Shown piece by piece: positions 11,901 to 24,522 of a stretch of DNA of 64,000 bases (position 1 is the first letter of the stretch; each line of letters begins with the position of its first letter). A program made the translations under genes and the position numbers. The notes beneath the pieces were generated by a model. It ran no database searches, was not told the DNA's origin, and saw only the letters and a list, made by a program, of their open reading frames with translations. This DNA comes from Chaunax sp. Z400 (taxonomy: Eukaryota > Chordata > Actinopteri > Lophiiformes > Chaunacidae): the NCBI GenBank assembly GCA_037577475.1, contig CM075203.1, positions 2,450,001-2,514,000 of the forward strand, read 5' to 3'.

Positions 11901-13158
11901 CCATCAAACACTGCTGTCACAGGTTTTAGGATGTCCATCAGTTCTTTTCACATTACTGTTAAAAGTTCAATTTCAAATGAAACGTAATTTTAAAAAAAAA
12001 AGACAATGCAGTAAAATATAAATAAATTCAGACACTAGTGTTCCAGGTAGAACAGCAGGGACCACCTAAAAAAAGAAGAAGCTGTAGATGTTCCGGGCTT
12101 GGCCCCCGGACCTTGTCGACTCCTACGAACGCCCCTGACTCAGCGTCAGACACTATTTTTACACCTGTGAATACAGGAAGTGCAGCCGTCACCTCTTGAG
12201 TGTGTAAATCATTACATCTCACAGCACCAGCGCGCTGAAACGTGTACTCACATGACACCTGCCTCTGAGCGGATCTGAGTTTGTTGTTTTTTAAAAGGTG
12301 CCAAACTCTCCTGAGGCAAAAGTGGGAAATTGAGTTCAAAAATAAAAAAGTATGACGTGTCGGGTTCTCAACAGTCATCGGATACGGGAAGGGCTGTGAT
12401 ATAAAAACCTCAAACTCTGTTTTCCACCTTGGCCTTCAGAGAGTGTCACAGTTTTTCTTTTTTTTTCTTTTTTTTGGGGTTGTGTTTTGATCAGCCTAAG
12501 CTGCAAGTGATTCATATCAGGAGGATCGTGTTAGATTTGTGAGACAGTGCTTAATGGTAAACATCTTCTGTAGCATGCATGAACTAAAATTTCAAATCGA
12601 ACAATGCTGACTGGCTTTATACCGACTGTTTGTCAAAGCCTTGTTTTGTGCCTCAGTGATTGACAGGTCACAAGGTTCACCAGGGGAAAGTGTAAAGGGA
12701 GGAATCCTCTTGTCCATCAGTGCATCACAGATCCTCAGCTGCAGCTGAGACCTCAGGCCTGTGGGACTCATTTCAAAAGACCCAGCGAGGAGCCGAATGT
12801 GCAGCACATGACAGAAAACCACGTCTGATTGAGGTTTTAAGACCGCTTTTAAAGCCAAAGCCTTTATGTCTCGATACCTTGTCATGTGTGCAGAGGTGTG
12901 ATGATCACACCACACTGTGTGAAACCTCTCTTCCCTCCTCACGTAGTCGTTCAGGAGAAACGGGAGTGAGAGCTGGGAGACGTCTGCGGAGGCAAGGGAT
13001 GCGTCACTGGATTAGTGCCTGAGAATCTGCCACCAGCCTCTTCCTCCTGAGCTGCTGAGACGCCTCCAGAAGGACTCGGAGACGCTCACCACCACCGGCT
13101 TTTCCCCCCTCCGACAGGCCTTCCACATGAGCCAACCGAGCCTTACCTCCCCGCCAGG

Positions 13159-16100
13159 ATGAAGACGGAAAAGAAGACGCACGCTTTGCTGTTGCTCCTC
13201 CTGATTCACTTCACCTTTGGTAAAGCTCTGCTTTTATTTCCTGTGTTTCTTCGCCTTGGTTAAGACTTGCTCGCCTCACTCTTATCTGGTTAATCCTCTA
13301 ACACACAGAGGGCATGTCCATCTTAGCGTAGACTCCCTCATGCTGTCTGTGTTTTTTTGCAGTTAAATGTGTGTTTTCAGTCGTGTTGATGATGTGATCC
13401 AAGTCCAAAACATTTCTATAATTCATCTCCGTCCTCCTCCTTCTCCTCCTCCCTGCTTTCGTTTCTTGTTTTTAGCAAGTGAGTGTCATCCTTTCATTCT
13501 AAGCATTTTCATCAGTGATATATGGAGTAATATAACTAACTAATAGTTTAAATCATAACTTTATAATTCTTTATAATTATATTCTCCTCTGCTCAGAATA
13601 ACTTGGAACATGTTTTTTTTCCTATTAAGGGCAATCAGACTATGCTCCATATTTTTATGATAATGGACCCAGCAGTACAGACGGGAATATGGCCTTGTTC
13701 AGCATCTCTGAGGATACACCGGTTGGTGAGTCTCTTTACCAATCAGAGATATGGTTAATTTTACTATGAGATTAAATGAAAAATGAAATCATCGCACTGG
13801 TACTGAAGCTCCAGCTAATCACGGTAATACCTTTTGGATTGTGACGTACGCCAAAGCCTGATGGGTAGAGAACAATATTTGCGGTGGGTCAGCTGACCTG
13901 ATTATTCATAACATGACTGTTTCTTTGTCATGTAGGGACACAGGTGTACATTCTGAACGGGACAGATCCAGAGGGGGATCCAGTACAATACGGCCTGACG
14001 TTCGAAAAGGGTTCCAAAGAGTATTTTAGGGTGGACTCCACATCGGGAAACGTGACTCTGATACAGGAGCTTGACAGAGAGGTGAGACTCCTGCTGTGCA
14101 GAGAAAGTTCATCACCGACGTGACTCAAAGTGACTTTGACCGTTTCTTTTCTAGAAACAAGACGAAATCTCAGCGCTCGTTAGCATAACGGACGGTCGCA
14201 ATAAAGTAAGTTTCTCACTATTTATGGGATATATTTTAGTCATCAAATCACATCATTTCAACCCATAATTCTTTTCTACAGCTGTGAATAAAAAAACACT
14301 ACTATGGGGCCCCTTAAGGGACACTTCAGTCTAATTGTGGAAAAAGAACAAAAATGAATGAGAATAAATAATAAGAAACAGAAAAAATAAGTGTGTGGTC
14401 ATCCAGGTCTTGGTGAGGATGAACCTCATTCCCAGTCTTTTTGCTTATGGTGCTAAACCAGAATCATCCAGTTCCAATCTAAACACCCAAAGGTATAAAG
14501 GAAGAACACACAACACTTCAGGATAAACGGACTCATCTCAATTTTACCATGAAAGAAAACGTAGGTCATGTCATTTGTTTACAGGAACTAGCAGGTGATT
14601 GGCTCACAGGGTCACGTGACGAATAACTTCCTCCTTTGATAATGACAATAACTAAATATATGGCATCTGCTCATACAAAACGTAAAACAGCTGGAAACTT
14701 ACTATGCTTACAATATTTGTTTGAAAAAATAATGTATCTAAATATATGTTATATAAACTGATCAGTTAATTATTTCTCTCTGAATATAATACAGCCCAGT
14801 GAGTACTGGCACCTGAACACATTAAATACTACAATTAAACAAATAAATTAAGGTGGAAATCTGTATTTATGTAATGACATCCATATAAAAATACAACTGA
14901 AGTAAGCTCAGAAATATAAATGTATCGTAGTGACGGGATGATGATGTCATCACCTGGCACCTTTTGTGGTCCAGTTCAGGCGTCGATATAGCCTTCATTT
15001 AAATCCCTCTTGACGTAGCTGCTGTTTTTGTTTGCTGCTGTTGTTTGCTGTTGTTGTTGTTGTTGTGTGCTGCTGTTGAGAATTTGTTTTCTTGTTGCTT
15101 CCAGGTTGTTGAGACCATCAGAGTGTTTGTCACTGACACCAATGATGAACCACCTGAATTTCAAAACCTGCCTTTCATCATTGACATCCCAGAGGTACAA
15201 TAAGTCAAGGAAATAATAGAGATTAAACTACATTAGAGTATTAAAAGCTCTTGTCTCGTTGCTAGGATACTGCTCCAGGAAGTAGCATCTACAAGGTCCA
15301 GGCAGCGGATAAAGACATGGGCTCAGGGGGCAGCGTCTCATATTATCTACAGGTAACCCTGCAGCTCCGTTTTTAGGCAAGCTCTGTCCTGGTGAAATGG
15401 AGTGCTAGATGAAAAATCTTTGTGCAAATGAATTGAAACAAAATGTAAGTTATAATAGCACAATAGCCAAACTTTTACAGCAATAAGTGATATTAATGCC
15501 ATTAATATCAAAATCAGGAAAGTAGGCCTACAGAGGTTCTCAGGTTATCTCTGAGTCTGAATGCAGAGTAGAAAAATAACATGCATAACACAAAAAAGAC
15601 TCAGCTCATCCTGCCTGCACACACACTGCAGGATATTTCATGTGTTCATCATATAACTGGTGTTCCTCATATTTAAGCCCACGCTGTGTACAGAGATGTT
15701 TCAGCTGGTGTTTCCTCATTTGCTTGAAATGACCATTTATTTTTATTGTGTGTAAAAGGATTATTGTTTGATTCCATTTCCACGTTTTAATCAATTTAAA
15801 CCTCACACACTATTAACTATTAACTGGTCCTGACACTCAGGGGGGGTAAGACCAGAGGTCAGGCTGAACTCATCAGACCAGCGCTGCCATGTGGAGAGAG
15901 GAAAAGGGGCTTTGGAATGATGGGGCAGATTAACCTCATACCATAGAGCAGTCTGGAAATGGTGTTACTTTAGTGGATTAAATTTCAATTACATTTGAGC
16001 AAGGCACTGAAGGCTTATAGGGGCTTAGGTCCAGGCCAGCAGCTGACAGGACAGTAGCTGCTACTGTTCACTATGTTGATGGAGGTAAAAATGAAATGTT

Positions 16101-19100
16101 TACTGTTTGCCTGAACGCTGCTGACTGTGTGACTCTGTGCTCCAGAGCTCACTGTTCTCCAGGTTTACCATCGATGGGCACAGCGGCGTCCTCAGAGTCA
16201 AACCTGGTGAATATCTGGACTACGAGTCGACGCCCACACACTTTGTAACGGTGGTCGCAAAGGTAAGAGGTCACTGTTTGCCCTTTGGTCTGTCTGCTCA
16301 GGTGCCCTGAACACACATCACCACTGTGAGCAGCCGGGCTCACAGGTTTCTCCAAATCCATGTCCCTGTAGTTTTCAGTTTTTAAGTCATTTTTGCATTT
16401 TTTTGTAGTTCATCAACAACAATACAATAACACCGATAACAACAACAAGTACAGCAATAACAATAACAATACTAATAACAATAAAATATAATAATCACTA
16501 CAGTTATAACAAAAATAATTATAATAATTATAATATCAACAGCAATAATAATATAAATAATATCAAAATAATAATAAATAAGAAAAAGAACAATAACAAT
16601 AAGAACAGCAACATTAACAGCAACAATAACAAACTTTTTTAATATCACACTTTTCATACAAAAAATGTAGCTCAAAGTCATTTACAATAAAAAAGGAAAA
16701 GAAATGGCACATTAAAACATGAAACAATAGAAATAGACAGTAGATGTTTAAACCATGAAGAGCTTTGTAAACAAAGTAAAAGAGCCTTAAACTCTGTGCT
16801 GTAGGATCCTGGGAGCCGTCATGCTGAATTCCCGCAGTCTCACAGTCTGTTTGTGGTGTAAATGGAAGCCTGGTGAAGTGTTGACAGCGTTGCTCCCAGT
16901 ATGAACTGGTGAGCTGAAGTGTAACCTTTCTATCGCCATTAACAGGATGATGGAGAGTTTTCTTTTCTCAGCTCAGATCAGCGTCTCTGGGGAATAACAA
17001 AGTGCTTATTTTGTCTAAAACTTTTTTGTTTTTTTTTGCATAATAACATAATCATCATACTAAAAAAACTGCATATTACAGTTACATTGGATTTGACATG
17101 ATAAATATGGATTAAGAGGTTTACAGACATCTAACCATGATAATATAATCTTATTAAAACAAGCAGGTTATGTTTACCTGTATACGTTTGTTGGCTTGTT
17201 TTTTTAAAGCAAAAACTACTGGATGGATTTCCACTAGACAAGAAGGACAGAGTGAGGAAATTACACATTAAATTTTGGTGCAGATTTGTATTTATGGTGG
17301 TGGTCGAGCATTTTTATTTACAAATTTCATTAGCATTGTCAAGACATTTTCTCTCATTTCTCTTGATATAAAATAAATCGTGATGTGCCATTAGATTTTT
17401 ATTCTTTAATGCTATTACGGCAGTTAATAGAAACCAAACCAGCCAGATATCAGGCTACTTTTGGCCAATGTGAGGCCTCTAATTATCTCATTTTAGTGGG
17501 GTAAAAAAAAGGGAAGCACTCAGTAAGAAGCTGCGACTTGCGTTGGTATCGGGTACTTTCCTGCAGGTTGTTTTCCATTACAGGATAGTACTGTTCCTCC
17601 CCAGGGTAGATGTGAAACTCCCGTCGCGTAGTCTTCAACGTGACACACACCTCTTATGATCAGCTGTTGAAGACAGGAACGTCTGCACCTCCTCAATATA
17701 GCAGCCGCAATTTAAAAAAAGTTATGGCCGCTAAAGTAGCTTGGCTGTTTAAAGATGGTGGCCACTGATGTGTGCTGTGCAGGAACTTTTTACCTAATGG
17801 AAAACCAAGTAGAGCTGATATTATGCAGTGGAAATGGGGCTCTAGTTCTAAAATGTCTATAAAGGGATTTCAAAAATGCAAAAAGCAAACCATACAAAGA
17901 TCACATGATGCCTAATTTTATCACTGAGTCCAAATGTAAAACAAACCAAAACTCTGTTAGCGTTGGGTCAGTGTATGGACTGACTCCTTTTCCTCCTGCC
18001 TGACTTTGTGTTTTCTCAGGATGGAGGTGGAAAGTACAAGGGGAAGCACCAGGTGTTGACCTCCACTGCCACCATAACAGTCAATCTAATCGATGCCCAG
18101 GACATGCCTCCATCCTTCATAGGAACCCCGTACTTTGGCTACGTCTACGAAGTCTCCCTTCCTGTAAGTCCGTCTCCTGTTCTTTATGATCAGGCATCAA
18201 AATCACTGGTTTCTGCTTTCATCCAGTAAATATCTGTATTACTTTCAGGGTTCTGAAATATTCACCGTCTCTGCTAGAGATGGAGATCAAGGCAATCCTA
18301 ACCCAATACATTTCTCCATAATGAATGGTAAGAACACATCACGACATGAATCCCAGCTGGTTTTACTGGTTTGCATCTACAGCATCTCTTTTATCGCCTT
18401 TCAGGTAGTGATGGCGTGTTTGATATAAATAGCACCAGTGGATGCATCACCCTGACGACGTATCCATCTCTATTGAAAAATGAATTATATGAAATTAAAG
18501 TGAAGGTAATGTTTTTTTTTTACTCTACTCTAATTTACTCTGCTGTTACCACTGCATGTGTTGATGAATGTCATCTTTAAACCCAGGCGTCTGAGGTAGG
18601 ACCAACCGACCGGCTGCTGGACTACGACATCACGACGGTGACGGTCCGCGTGGTGGATCTCAACAACCACCCTCCGACCTTTTACGGAGAGAACGGCCCG
18701 CAGAACAAGTTTGAGGTCACCATGTACGAACATCCTCCTGCGGGGGAGATCCTCCGAGGCTTTAAGATCACCGTCAATGACTCCGATCAGGTACATTCAT
18801 TCCTAAATTTCTCATTTCCTTTCTTGAGGTTTATGGGTCTGTTTGAGACATTCGCTTTAACCAGTAAGATGCTGACAAAACCTGGTACTCCAATAAGAAA
18901 AAGTACTTTCACGATTGATAATTCTGTCATTTGGAGTCTGAACTTTCAGTTTTCTTGTATTTTCGATATTTTACTTGATTTATTCACAGTTTATTTTTCT
19001 TTGCAGGGTGCTAATGCTAAATTCAAACTGAGACTCGTTGGACCCAGTCGGGTTCTGCGAGTGGTTCCCCAGACGGTGCTCAATGAAGCGCAGGTGACAA

Positions 19101-22100
19101 TCATTGTGGAAGACACATCTGGCATCGACTACGAAAAGGGACAGACCCTTTCCTTTAAGGTTAGTCTTTGTATATCACTAAATTATGAATGAATATTATT
19201 AAAATGATGCCAGATTGTCCTTCTTTTTCCTAAATAGAAAATGTTAATTGTTCCAAACTGTTGTTGATTTAATTATATTCAGGCTAGCAGCATGGGTGTA
19301 GCTCCAGTCCTAGAACTCTGGACAGTCTGTTGATCCATCACTTTGGTCCAGAATGAAATATCCCAAATACCATTGAATGTATTGTCATGAAATTTTGCAC
19401 AGATATTCATTGTCCCCAGAGAATGAGTTCCACTTGCTCCGGGGGGAGTCCCTGGTTTTTCCTTTAGCTCCAGCAGCAGGTGGACATTTGTGATTCAGAG
19501 GGAAGTGTTTTGACAACTGTTAGATGGATTAGCATGAAATTTGGTGCACAGGTGACATCATCATGTCAAAATTTCAGCCAGTCGGATTCCTCCAAAACTA
19601 ATCCCACTCCCATTAGTCTCTGCTGTGCTCTGTAGTGCTGTTTGCAACACGCTGACACATGAACAACAAAAACCTGTGAAATTCTCATCTAAAGTCAAAA
19701 CTTGAATCACTATTTGCCATTATTTGCAAATTCCCTCACCGAGGAGGTGACGCTAGCATCACTGCCCTTTTGTTTGTTTTTGGGATTACACACTAATTAC
19801 TCTGTGGATCTCCATGAAACTTTATAGAAGTGGATCAGTCGATTTTTGTGCATGCAAAAACTGCAAACTGGGGCATGTGTCAGGTACAGTAAGCTAAACA
19901 GGCGTGTAGGAATGTTGTTACCATGAATGCTAAATATCAAAAACAGATTATGATATCTAAAAGTTTGGATTTGGATATTATATGGCTGCAGACTCTTGTT
20001 GTTGTTGTTGTTGTTGTTGTTGACACTTGTGTTGTCAGTAATCTAATCCCATTTTGCATGCGTCTCTCTGCAGCTGCTGGCGGTGGAGATCGACACTCCA
20101 GAGAGGTTCAGCGCCACAGCCGACATCGTGATCAACCTGCTGGACACCAACGACAACATCCCCAAATTCACGTCCGAGTATTACATCGCCAGGGTCCCTG
20201 AAAACTCTCCTGGAGGCTCCAGCGTCGTGTCCGTAACAGTGAGTGAATCAAGATTAAACTGGCCTTCAACCTGCACAAAGTGATTAAATAATCCATCAAT
20301 CCTCCAATAAATGCAAATTACTCGGTGCTGTGCAACAGATGAAAGCGGGTTGTTGTTTTGTTTGTTTATTTGTTGGTAGTTATGAAATTCATGCCCACAT
20401 GTGATATTCCTCACATCAGTTGTTTTTTTTTTATTCATAGATATATTGGATTGAATACAGTATTTATCCTGCAGCCAGGCAACACACTATGCATTGTGGA
20501 ATGTAAAGCTTAATTTTGCACCAAGGTTAATCATGCTGACCTACACCTCCATCCCCTCCCACCGCAGGAAGAGACTTATAGACCGCCCCACCCACCCTAC
20601 ATGAGCTTAAGACCCTGGCTTATTGTCCTCCAGGGAAAGCATCTACATTTACAACTTCCTGTACATTGTTTTTTTCCTCCCCAGTGTAGCTGTATTGAAT
20701 TTAATGTATCTGATTAGTAAGTAATCTCTCCTACATTTTCACACTTTATTGTTTGTGCTATAAATTCAAGGCTTCTATAATATCTGCCCTGTTTTTTTAA
20801 TCCAGGCAAACGATCCAGATTCAGGGCCTTGGGGTGAAGTCAAATACACCATTTATGGATCAGGATCAGATTTGTAAGTAAAAACCTTTGCACTTCTGCC
20901 AGTTTAGGTTTGGTTCTGATCACATATTTAACTCTTGCACTTCTGCAGAACAAACCAGTTCGATTGGCCCCTCTGCTGTACAAACAGCTTTCTCTCTGAA
21001 ATGGCTGCAATCTTGCTGGCTAATCTCCTAATTGGATTGGAAGGTTTAAAAATAGACAGCCTGGCCCGTCTCAGATACGGAGAGCCAATTAACAGGCAGT
21101 GACAGCTGGAGCCGCAGAAATGACGTCTTTGAAAAGCAAGGCAGCATGCAGCAGAGGAAAAGTGAGAATTTATGCTCGCCTTCCAGCAGCGACCCGAGTT
21201 AATTGTGTGAAAGTTGTCAGTTTCAAGGCAACTTGTGAAATTTCACAGAGGAAAACCAGACAGAAAACACGACTGAATAAAATGGCAGTGAGCCCAATGT
21301 TGTACTGTAAGGCATAAACCTACAGTATGTGAATGCAGTAGAATCATCTTTATATATTTATCATAAGTGTTTTTAATGTGTGTTTTTTGGATAAAGCATT
21401 TCTTCTTATAGAAAAATAACCGTCTGGAGTCAGAAAGTCAGAAAATACAACATGTTGCATCCAGATCTGCCCGAAAATCAATAATCATGCTAAACTGGTT
21501 GATGGAGGTGATAAATTTGAAGTTGTAGAATCTTTCAAAGAGTGAAAATTTAAATTGAAAATTTAAGATATTTAAATTATATAAATTACAACACCTTAGA
21601 TCAATCATACAATAGATTCAGTTATCTCAGCGATTTATGAGACAAATGATGATGTTTTGGTGTCTGTTAACATAAATATTGGTAAATCACCTTCAGTATA
21701 TTTTCACTCCATTTTCACTAACGATGAAAACATGTTTTTTTATTATAGTGAAACGTGAGTCAGGATGTGATGTCACTGTGACTCAGGACAAAACATTAGA
21801 AACACCAGATTTTTTTTGGAGTGTGATGCAGAACCGACGGCTGTGTTTATGACTCATACGCTGAACCCTTCTGAAACCGCAGGTTTGCCATCCAGCCGTC
21901 TTCAGGCCTCATCTCCACTCAGCCCTGGACCAGCCTGGACGCAGAGGTCAGGTCTAAATACAACTTCTACATCAAGGCTGAAGATTCGGAGGGGAAGTAC
22001 AGCTTGGCTGAAGTCTTCGTCACCGTCCTCGACATGAACGACCACTCTCCAGAGTTCGATGAAGAGTTCCTGGAGAAGACGATGATTATTGGTGCACCTG

Positions 22101-24522
22101 TCAGAGTGGAGGTAAACATGCTGAAAAAAATAAAATAAAAAAAGTTAACTATGTATCTTAATGAATGGAACTAATTTATGTAACCCTGCTACTTTTTATA
22201 GGCTGTGGATGAAGATGCAGAGTCTCCAAACAACGTCATCGAATACTCCATCATGACAGCCGACCCTGACAACGCGTTTGACATCAACCCCGACACCGGC
22301 GAGATCAGGCTGAAGCCGTACATCAAGTCCATGGAGATCGTGCAAAACATCACCAAGCAGAAGGACTGCAGGTGGTCTCTGGTGGTCCAAGCCAGGGACC
22401 GAGGCTCTCCATCCTTCAGCACCACCACCGTGGTCAACATCGACATCACCGAGGCGGTAAGACCTGCTCTGACTCGCAGCATGCTCGCAGCGCCTTCTGT
22501 TCCAAACCTGAGCTTTAACAGATGATTAATAGCTGCTTATTCAGCATCCTTGGTTCCAGCCTTTTTCAAGCACATTTTGTACATCAAAAAAGTTTAGCAG
22601 TTATTGAATTTTAAACTAGGATGCATAAATAAATATAAAACATAAGACACTTTTTTCCAATTATGTAATACATAAAATCATTTAAAAACAGTTTTTTTAC
22701 ATTAAAGAAAATAGTATATATATACTATATACTATATTACAGCATACACAACAGTTTAGAGGAGAAAAACTTGACACAGTCAAGTATTCAAGTTGTAAAC
22801 AAACAGAAAAAAAAAGACAGACAAGTGACGGGACAGGGGCACTTCAGGGGCCAATCAGATTTCAGCTGGGGCCAGTGCCCTCTGGCCCCGCCCCTGGATC
22901 CGCCCCTGCTTGGTTCATCACATTTCATCTTCTTTAAAGTAGATAATGTTGGTCGTATGTTTCCCATAAACAGACCAAAACCAACACACAATTTATCCAG
23001 TCAGGTGCTGTTTGTGTCACAGCCTGACATACTGTAGCAGTCACACAAAAAACTGTAAAAAGCTGCATTTTATTTTGTCATAGTTTTGTCATTTCAGTCA
23101 TTCTTCATATTCATTCACATATTGTTCTGATTTGTCTTCACCATGTCTTCGTTCCTTCACTCCACATGATGAGATGACTCCATGTTTCGGTGTCTTTTCT
23201 GTGTTGTGTATCGTGCATTTCAGGTCAAAGGTCGAATTATTTCATACTTCATGGGCCTCAGCAAGCGTCCGCTGACTGTTTTTGGAATTTTTGTCAGCAT
23301 TGTCACTTCCCTCATTTTACTAACAGTCTTCATTTCCACAATCCTCTACTGCAATGCAGTGAAAAAGTCCCGCATCAACCCTGAGAGTAACTATATTAAG
23401 GTGGTCCGCAGAATCAAGTGAGACATATTTGACATTGTTTTGACCCTTTTAAAGAGATTTCTATTTTTTTACTGGTTAGCTGTTGTCTGTAAGGGAGTCC
23501 TGGAGCACATTTCAAACAATAATGAAACTTTTGTGCATTTTTAAAATAATTTTCAATCATTTCTAACAATGTAGTTTAATTCTAACACCATCAAAACCCC
23601 ATCTTTGGTAATACTTTTATTTCTAGTCTATTTGGCTGAACAAAGTTGGAGCCTTTTTACTTTGGAGTTAAAGTTGGATTTGCTTCCTTAATCTCCATTT
23701 TCCTCACACAAACATGCACACATGCCAAACAGAAGTCCTACCACTGACGCGCTTCCAGTCACAAGTGTTTGCCTCGTTGTTAGCTTTGCATCAGCTGTCC
23801 TGCACAGAGGACGACAGACGACTTGCCTGTGGGAGCATCACATTTTGTCTGGGCCTCCTCTGTCAGTGCTTTGCTCATCCATCTCCCATGCTTGCATGCT
23901 TTAGACAAATGCTGCGCGAACATTTTGATTCAGTCCCTTTGGACGTGATTTAAACTATGTTATCTGTGCTCTTTTGCAGACTCCCCTCAAGGGGCCAATG
24001 GCGGCCTTTTTAATGAAAAGTAGGGACAATCCTATGAGAGCTCTAGGCATGGTCGCTGTTATTATTAGCATCTTGGTAGGGGTGACAGTCTTGATCTCTA
24101 CTGCGATTTACATGCGCAACTCAAAGTCAAACAGGATCATGCCGACTCGTCGCATCATTAAGAGGCGACCCAGAGACCAGCAGCCCTGGACTTTCAGAGT
24201 GCCCATTATCAAACTTAACGATCCTGCAGATAGATTTCTCATCTGCGACCCAGACAGCACCATGCAGCGGGGCACCAGCAGCCCCCGACCCAAGCCTCCA
24301 CCCCCAAGTGCTCCTTGTCTGCCCCCTCCGCCTCCGTCAAACACTCGGCCCAGCGAGAAGTCCTGGGGTGTCCCAACGATATCTGGAGCACTGGCCTCCA
24401 AAGGCTCCAAGAAAGCCAAATCTAGCCGGCGTAAAGAGGGAAATATCAGCTCTGCTTTAGTGTCAGAGCTTAAAATGAGGCTGGAGCAGAAAATCCACGA
24501 GAGCAACCAAGGTTATTATTAA
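13159..24522 (+). CDS. cdhr1: Cadherin-related family member 1 (photoreceptor cadherin), complete
   Basis: Seventeen coding exons: 13159-13219, 13630-13725, 13936-14081, 14155-14205, 15105-15194, 15266-15352, 16146-16262, 18020-18163, 18249-18327, 18405-18505, 18587-18790, 19007-19159, 20074-20238, 20806-20873, 21883-22111, 22202-22456, 23980-24522. They total 2,589 nt and 862 residues (human about 859). A signal peptide (1-20, Leu-rich) is followed by six cadherin repeats with inter-repeat calcium motifs DTNDEPPEF, DAQDMPPSF, DLNNHPPTF, DTNDNIPKF and DMNDHSPEF. One transmembrane helix (about 703-727) and a basic then Pro-rich cytoplasmic tail follow, ending NQGYY. The family protein sits at the base of photoreceptor outer segments, binds nascent discs and is lost in human cone-rod dystrophy. 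The run NDSDQGANAKF and RVVPQTVLNEAQVTIIVE is near-invariant with mammals. An alternative last exon at 23224-23421 could replace exon 17. Polyadenylation signals lie at 25204 and 25523. In a fish with duplicated genes this could be the 'a' copy. Confidence 0.96.
16410..16635. repeat. Imperfect (AAC/AAT)n tract in cdhr1 intron
   Basis: Over 200 bp built almost only of CAACAA, AATAAT and AACAAT-type triplets with interruptions. A simple-sequence tract in the intron after the seventh coding exon of cdhr1. It produces meaningless Ile/Val-rich frames on the minus strand. Confidence 0.85.
19370..19870. repeat. Two fish interspersed-repeat remnants in cdhr1 intron
   Basis: At 19380-19600 are the words TGTCATGAAATTTTGCACAG, GATTAGCATGAAATTTGGTG and CATCATCATGTCAAAATTTC. 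At 19735-19860 are CTCACCGAGGAGGTGACGC, TTTGTTTGTTTTTGGGATTA and TCTCCATGAAACTT, which look like the reverse orientation of the repeat ending at 11885. Family not determined. Confidence 0.4.
19995..20022. repeat. (TTG)n microsatellite in cdhr1 intron
   Basis: A run of about nine TTG triplets, 50 bp upstream of the acceptor of the thirteenth coding exon. A similar but shorter TTG run (15046-15065) precedes the acceptor of the fifth coding exon. Confidence 0.85.
22557..22908 (+). mobile_element. hAT-like non-autonomous transposon, copy 2 (left part deleted)
   Basis: A 352-bp element in the cdhr1 intron before the alternative last exons, flanked by a perfect 8-bp duplication CTTGGTTC (22549-22556 and 22909-22916). 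The right end (GGATCCGCCCCTG) is intact. At the left only CAG remains before the sequence jumps to CCTTTTTCAAGCACATTTTG, a position about 200 bp inside copies 1 and 4. A precise internal deletion therefore happened in the element or during its transposition. Confidence 0.85.
23224..23421 (+). CDS. cdhr1: Alternative last exon of cdhr1 (own transmembrane helix and short tail)
   Basis: Consensus acceptor TGCATTTCAG ends at 23223. The exon is phase 0, exactly compatible with the donor at 22457 after ...ITEA. It encodes 65 residues beginning VKGRIISYFM, with a hydrophobic helix (GIFVSIVTSLILLTVFIS), a short basic tail and a TGA stop at 23419-23421. It aligns over its whole length with the start of the standard last exon: VKG/LKG, YFM/FLM, helix, TVFISTILY/TVLISTAIY, KKSRINP/SKSNRIMP and VVRRIK/IIKRRP. 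The two exons are therefore a tandem duplicate and must be mutually exclusive, because each ends in a stop. The short form lacks the Pro-rich tail. Coding status is inferred from the open frame, splice site and homology; expression is unproven. Confidence 0.75.
   Translation, partial: VKGRIISYFMGLSKRPLTVFGIFVSIVTSLILLTVFISTILYCNAVKKSRINPESNYIKVVRRIK

Larger units (their letters stand above)
9770..13158. other. ghitm 3' UTR, spacer and cdhr1 upstream region
   Basis: The ghitm 3' UTR probably ends after AATAAA at 9883, or at a second signal near 10260. The rest is spacer with repeat remnants (10620-10745, 11805-11890), a (TG)40 tract (11381-11460) and, at 12075-12137, a GC-rich piece ending GCCCCTG that may be a DNA-transposon end. 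No exon for a gene between ghitm and cdhr1 was found. The last 200 bp contain GGATTA (13009-13014), a CRX/OTX-type homeodomain site, about 145 bp upstream of the cdhr1 start codon. Confidence 0.5.

Noticed and set aside
12075..12137. GC-rich piece ending GCCCCTG, and a similar piece ending at 4100, as further transposon copies
   Set aside because: Only one end of each is recognisable and no target duplication was found, so I do not list them as elements.
13476..13481. Possible tiny second exon of cdhr1 after TTTTTAG at about 13475
   Set aside because: The splice from 13219 to 13630 already restores the frame and matches the conserved N-terminus; no extra exon is needed.
18530..18796. Minus-strand open frame of 88 codons
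   Set aside because: Antisense of the eleventh coding exon of cdhr1.
23714..23953. Open frame between the two alternative cdhr1 last exons
   Set aside because: It starts and ends without usable splice sites in phase, and lacks similarity to the cdhr1 tail or to anything recognised.
24108..24506. Minus-strand open frame of 132 codons rich in Gly
   Set aside because: Antisense of the Pro-rich cytoplasmic tail of cdhr1.
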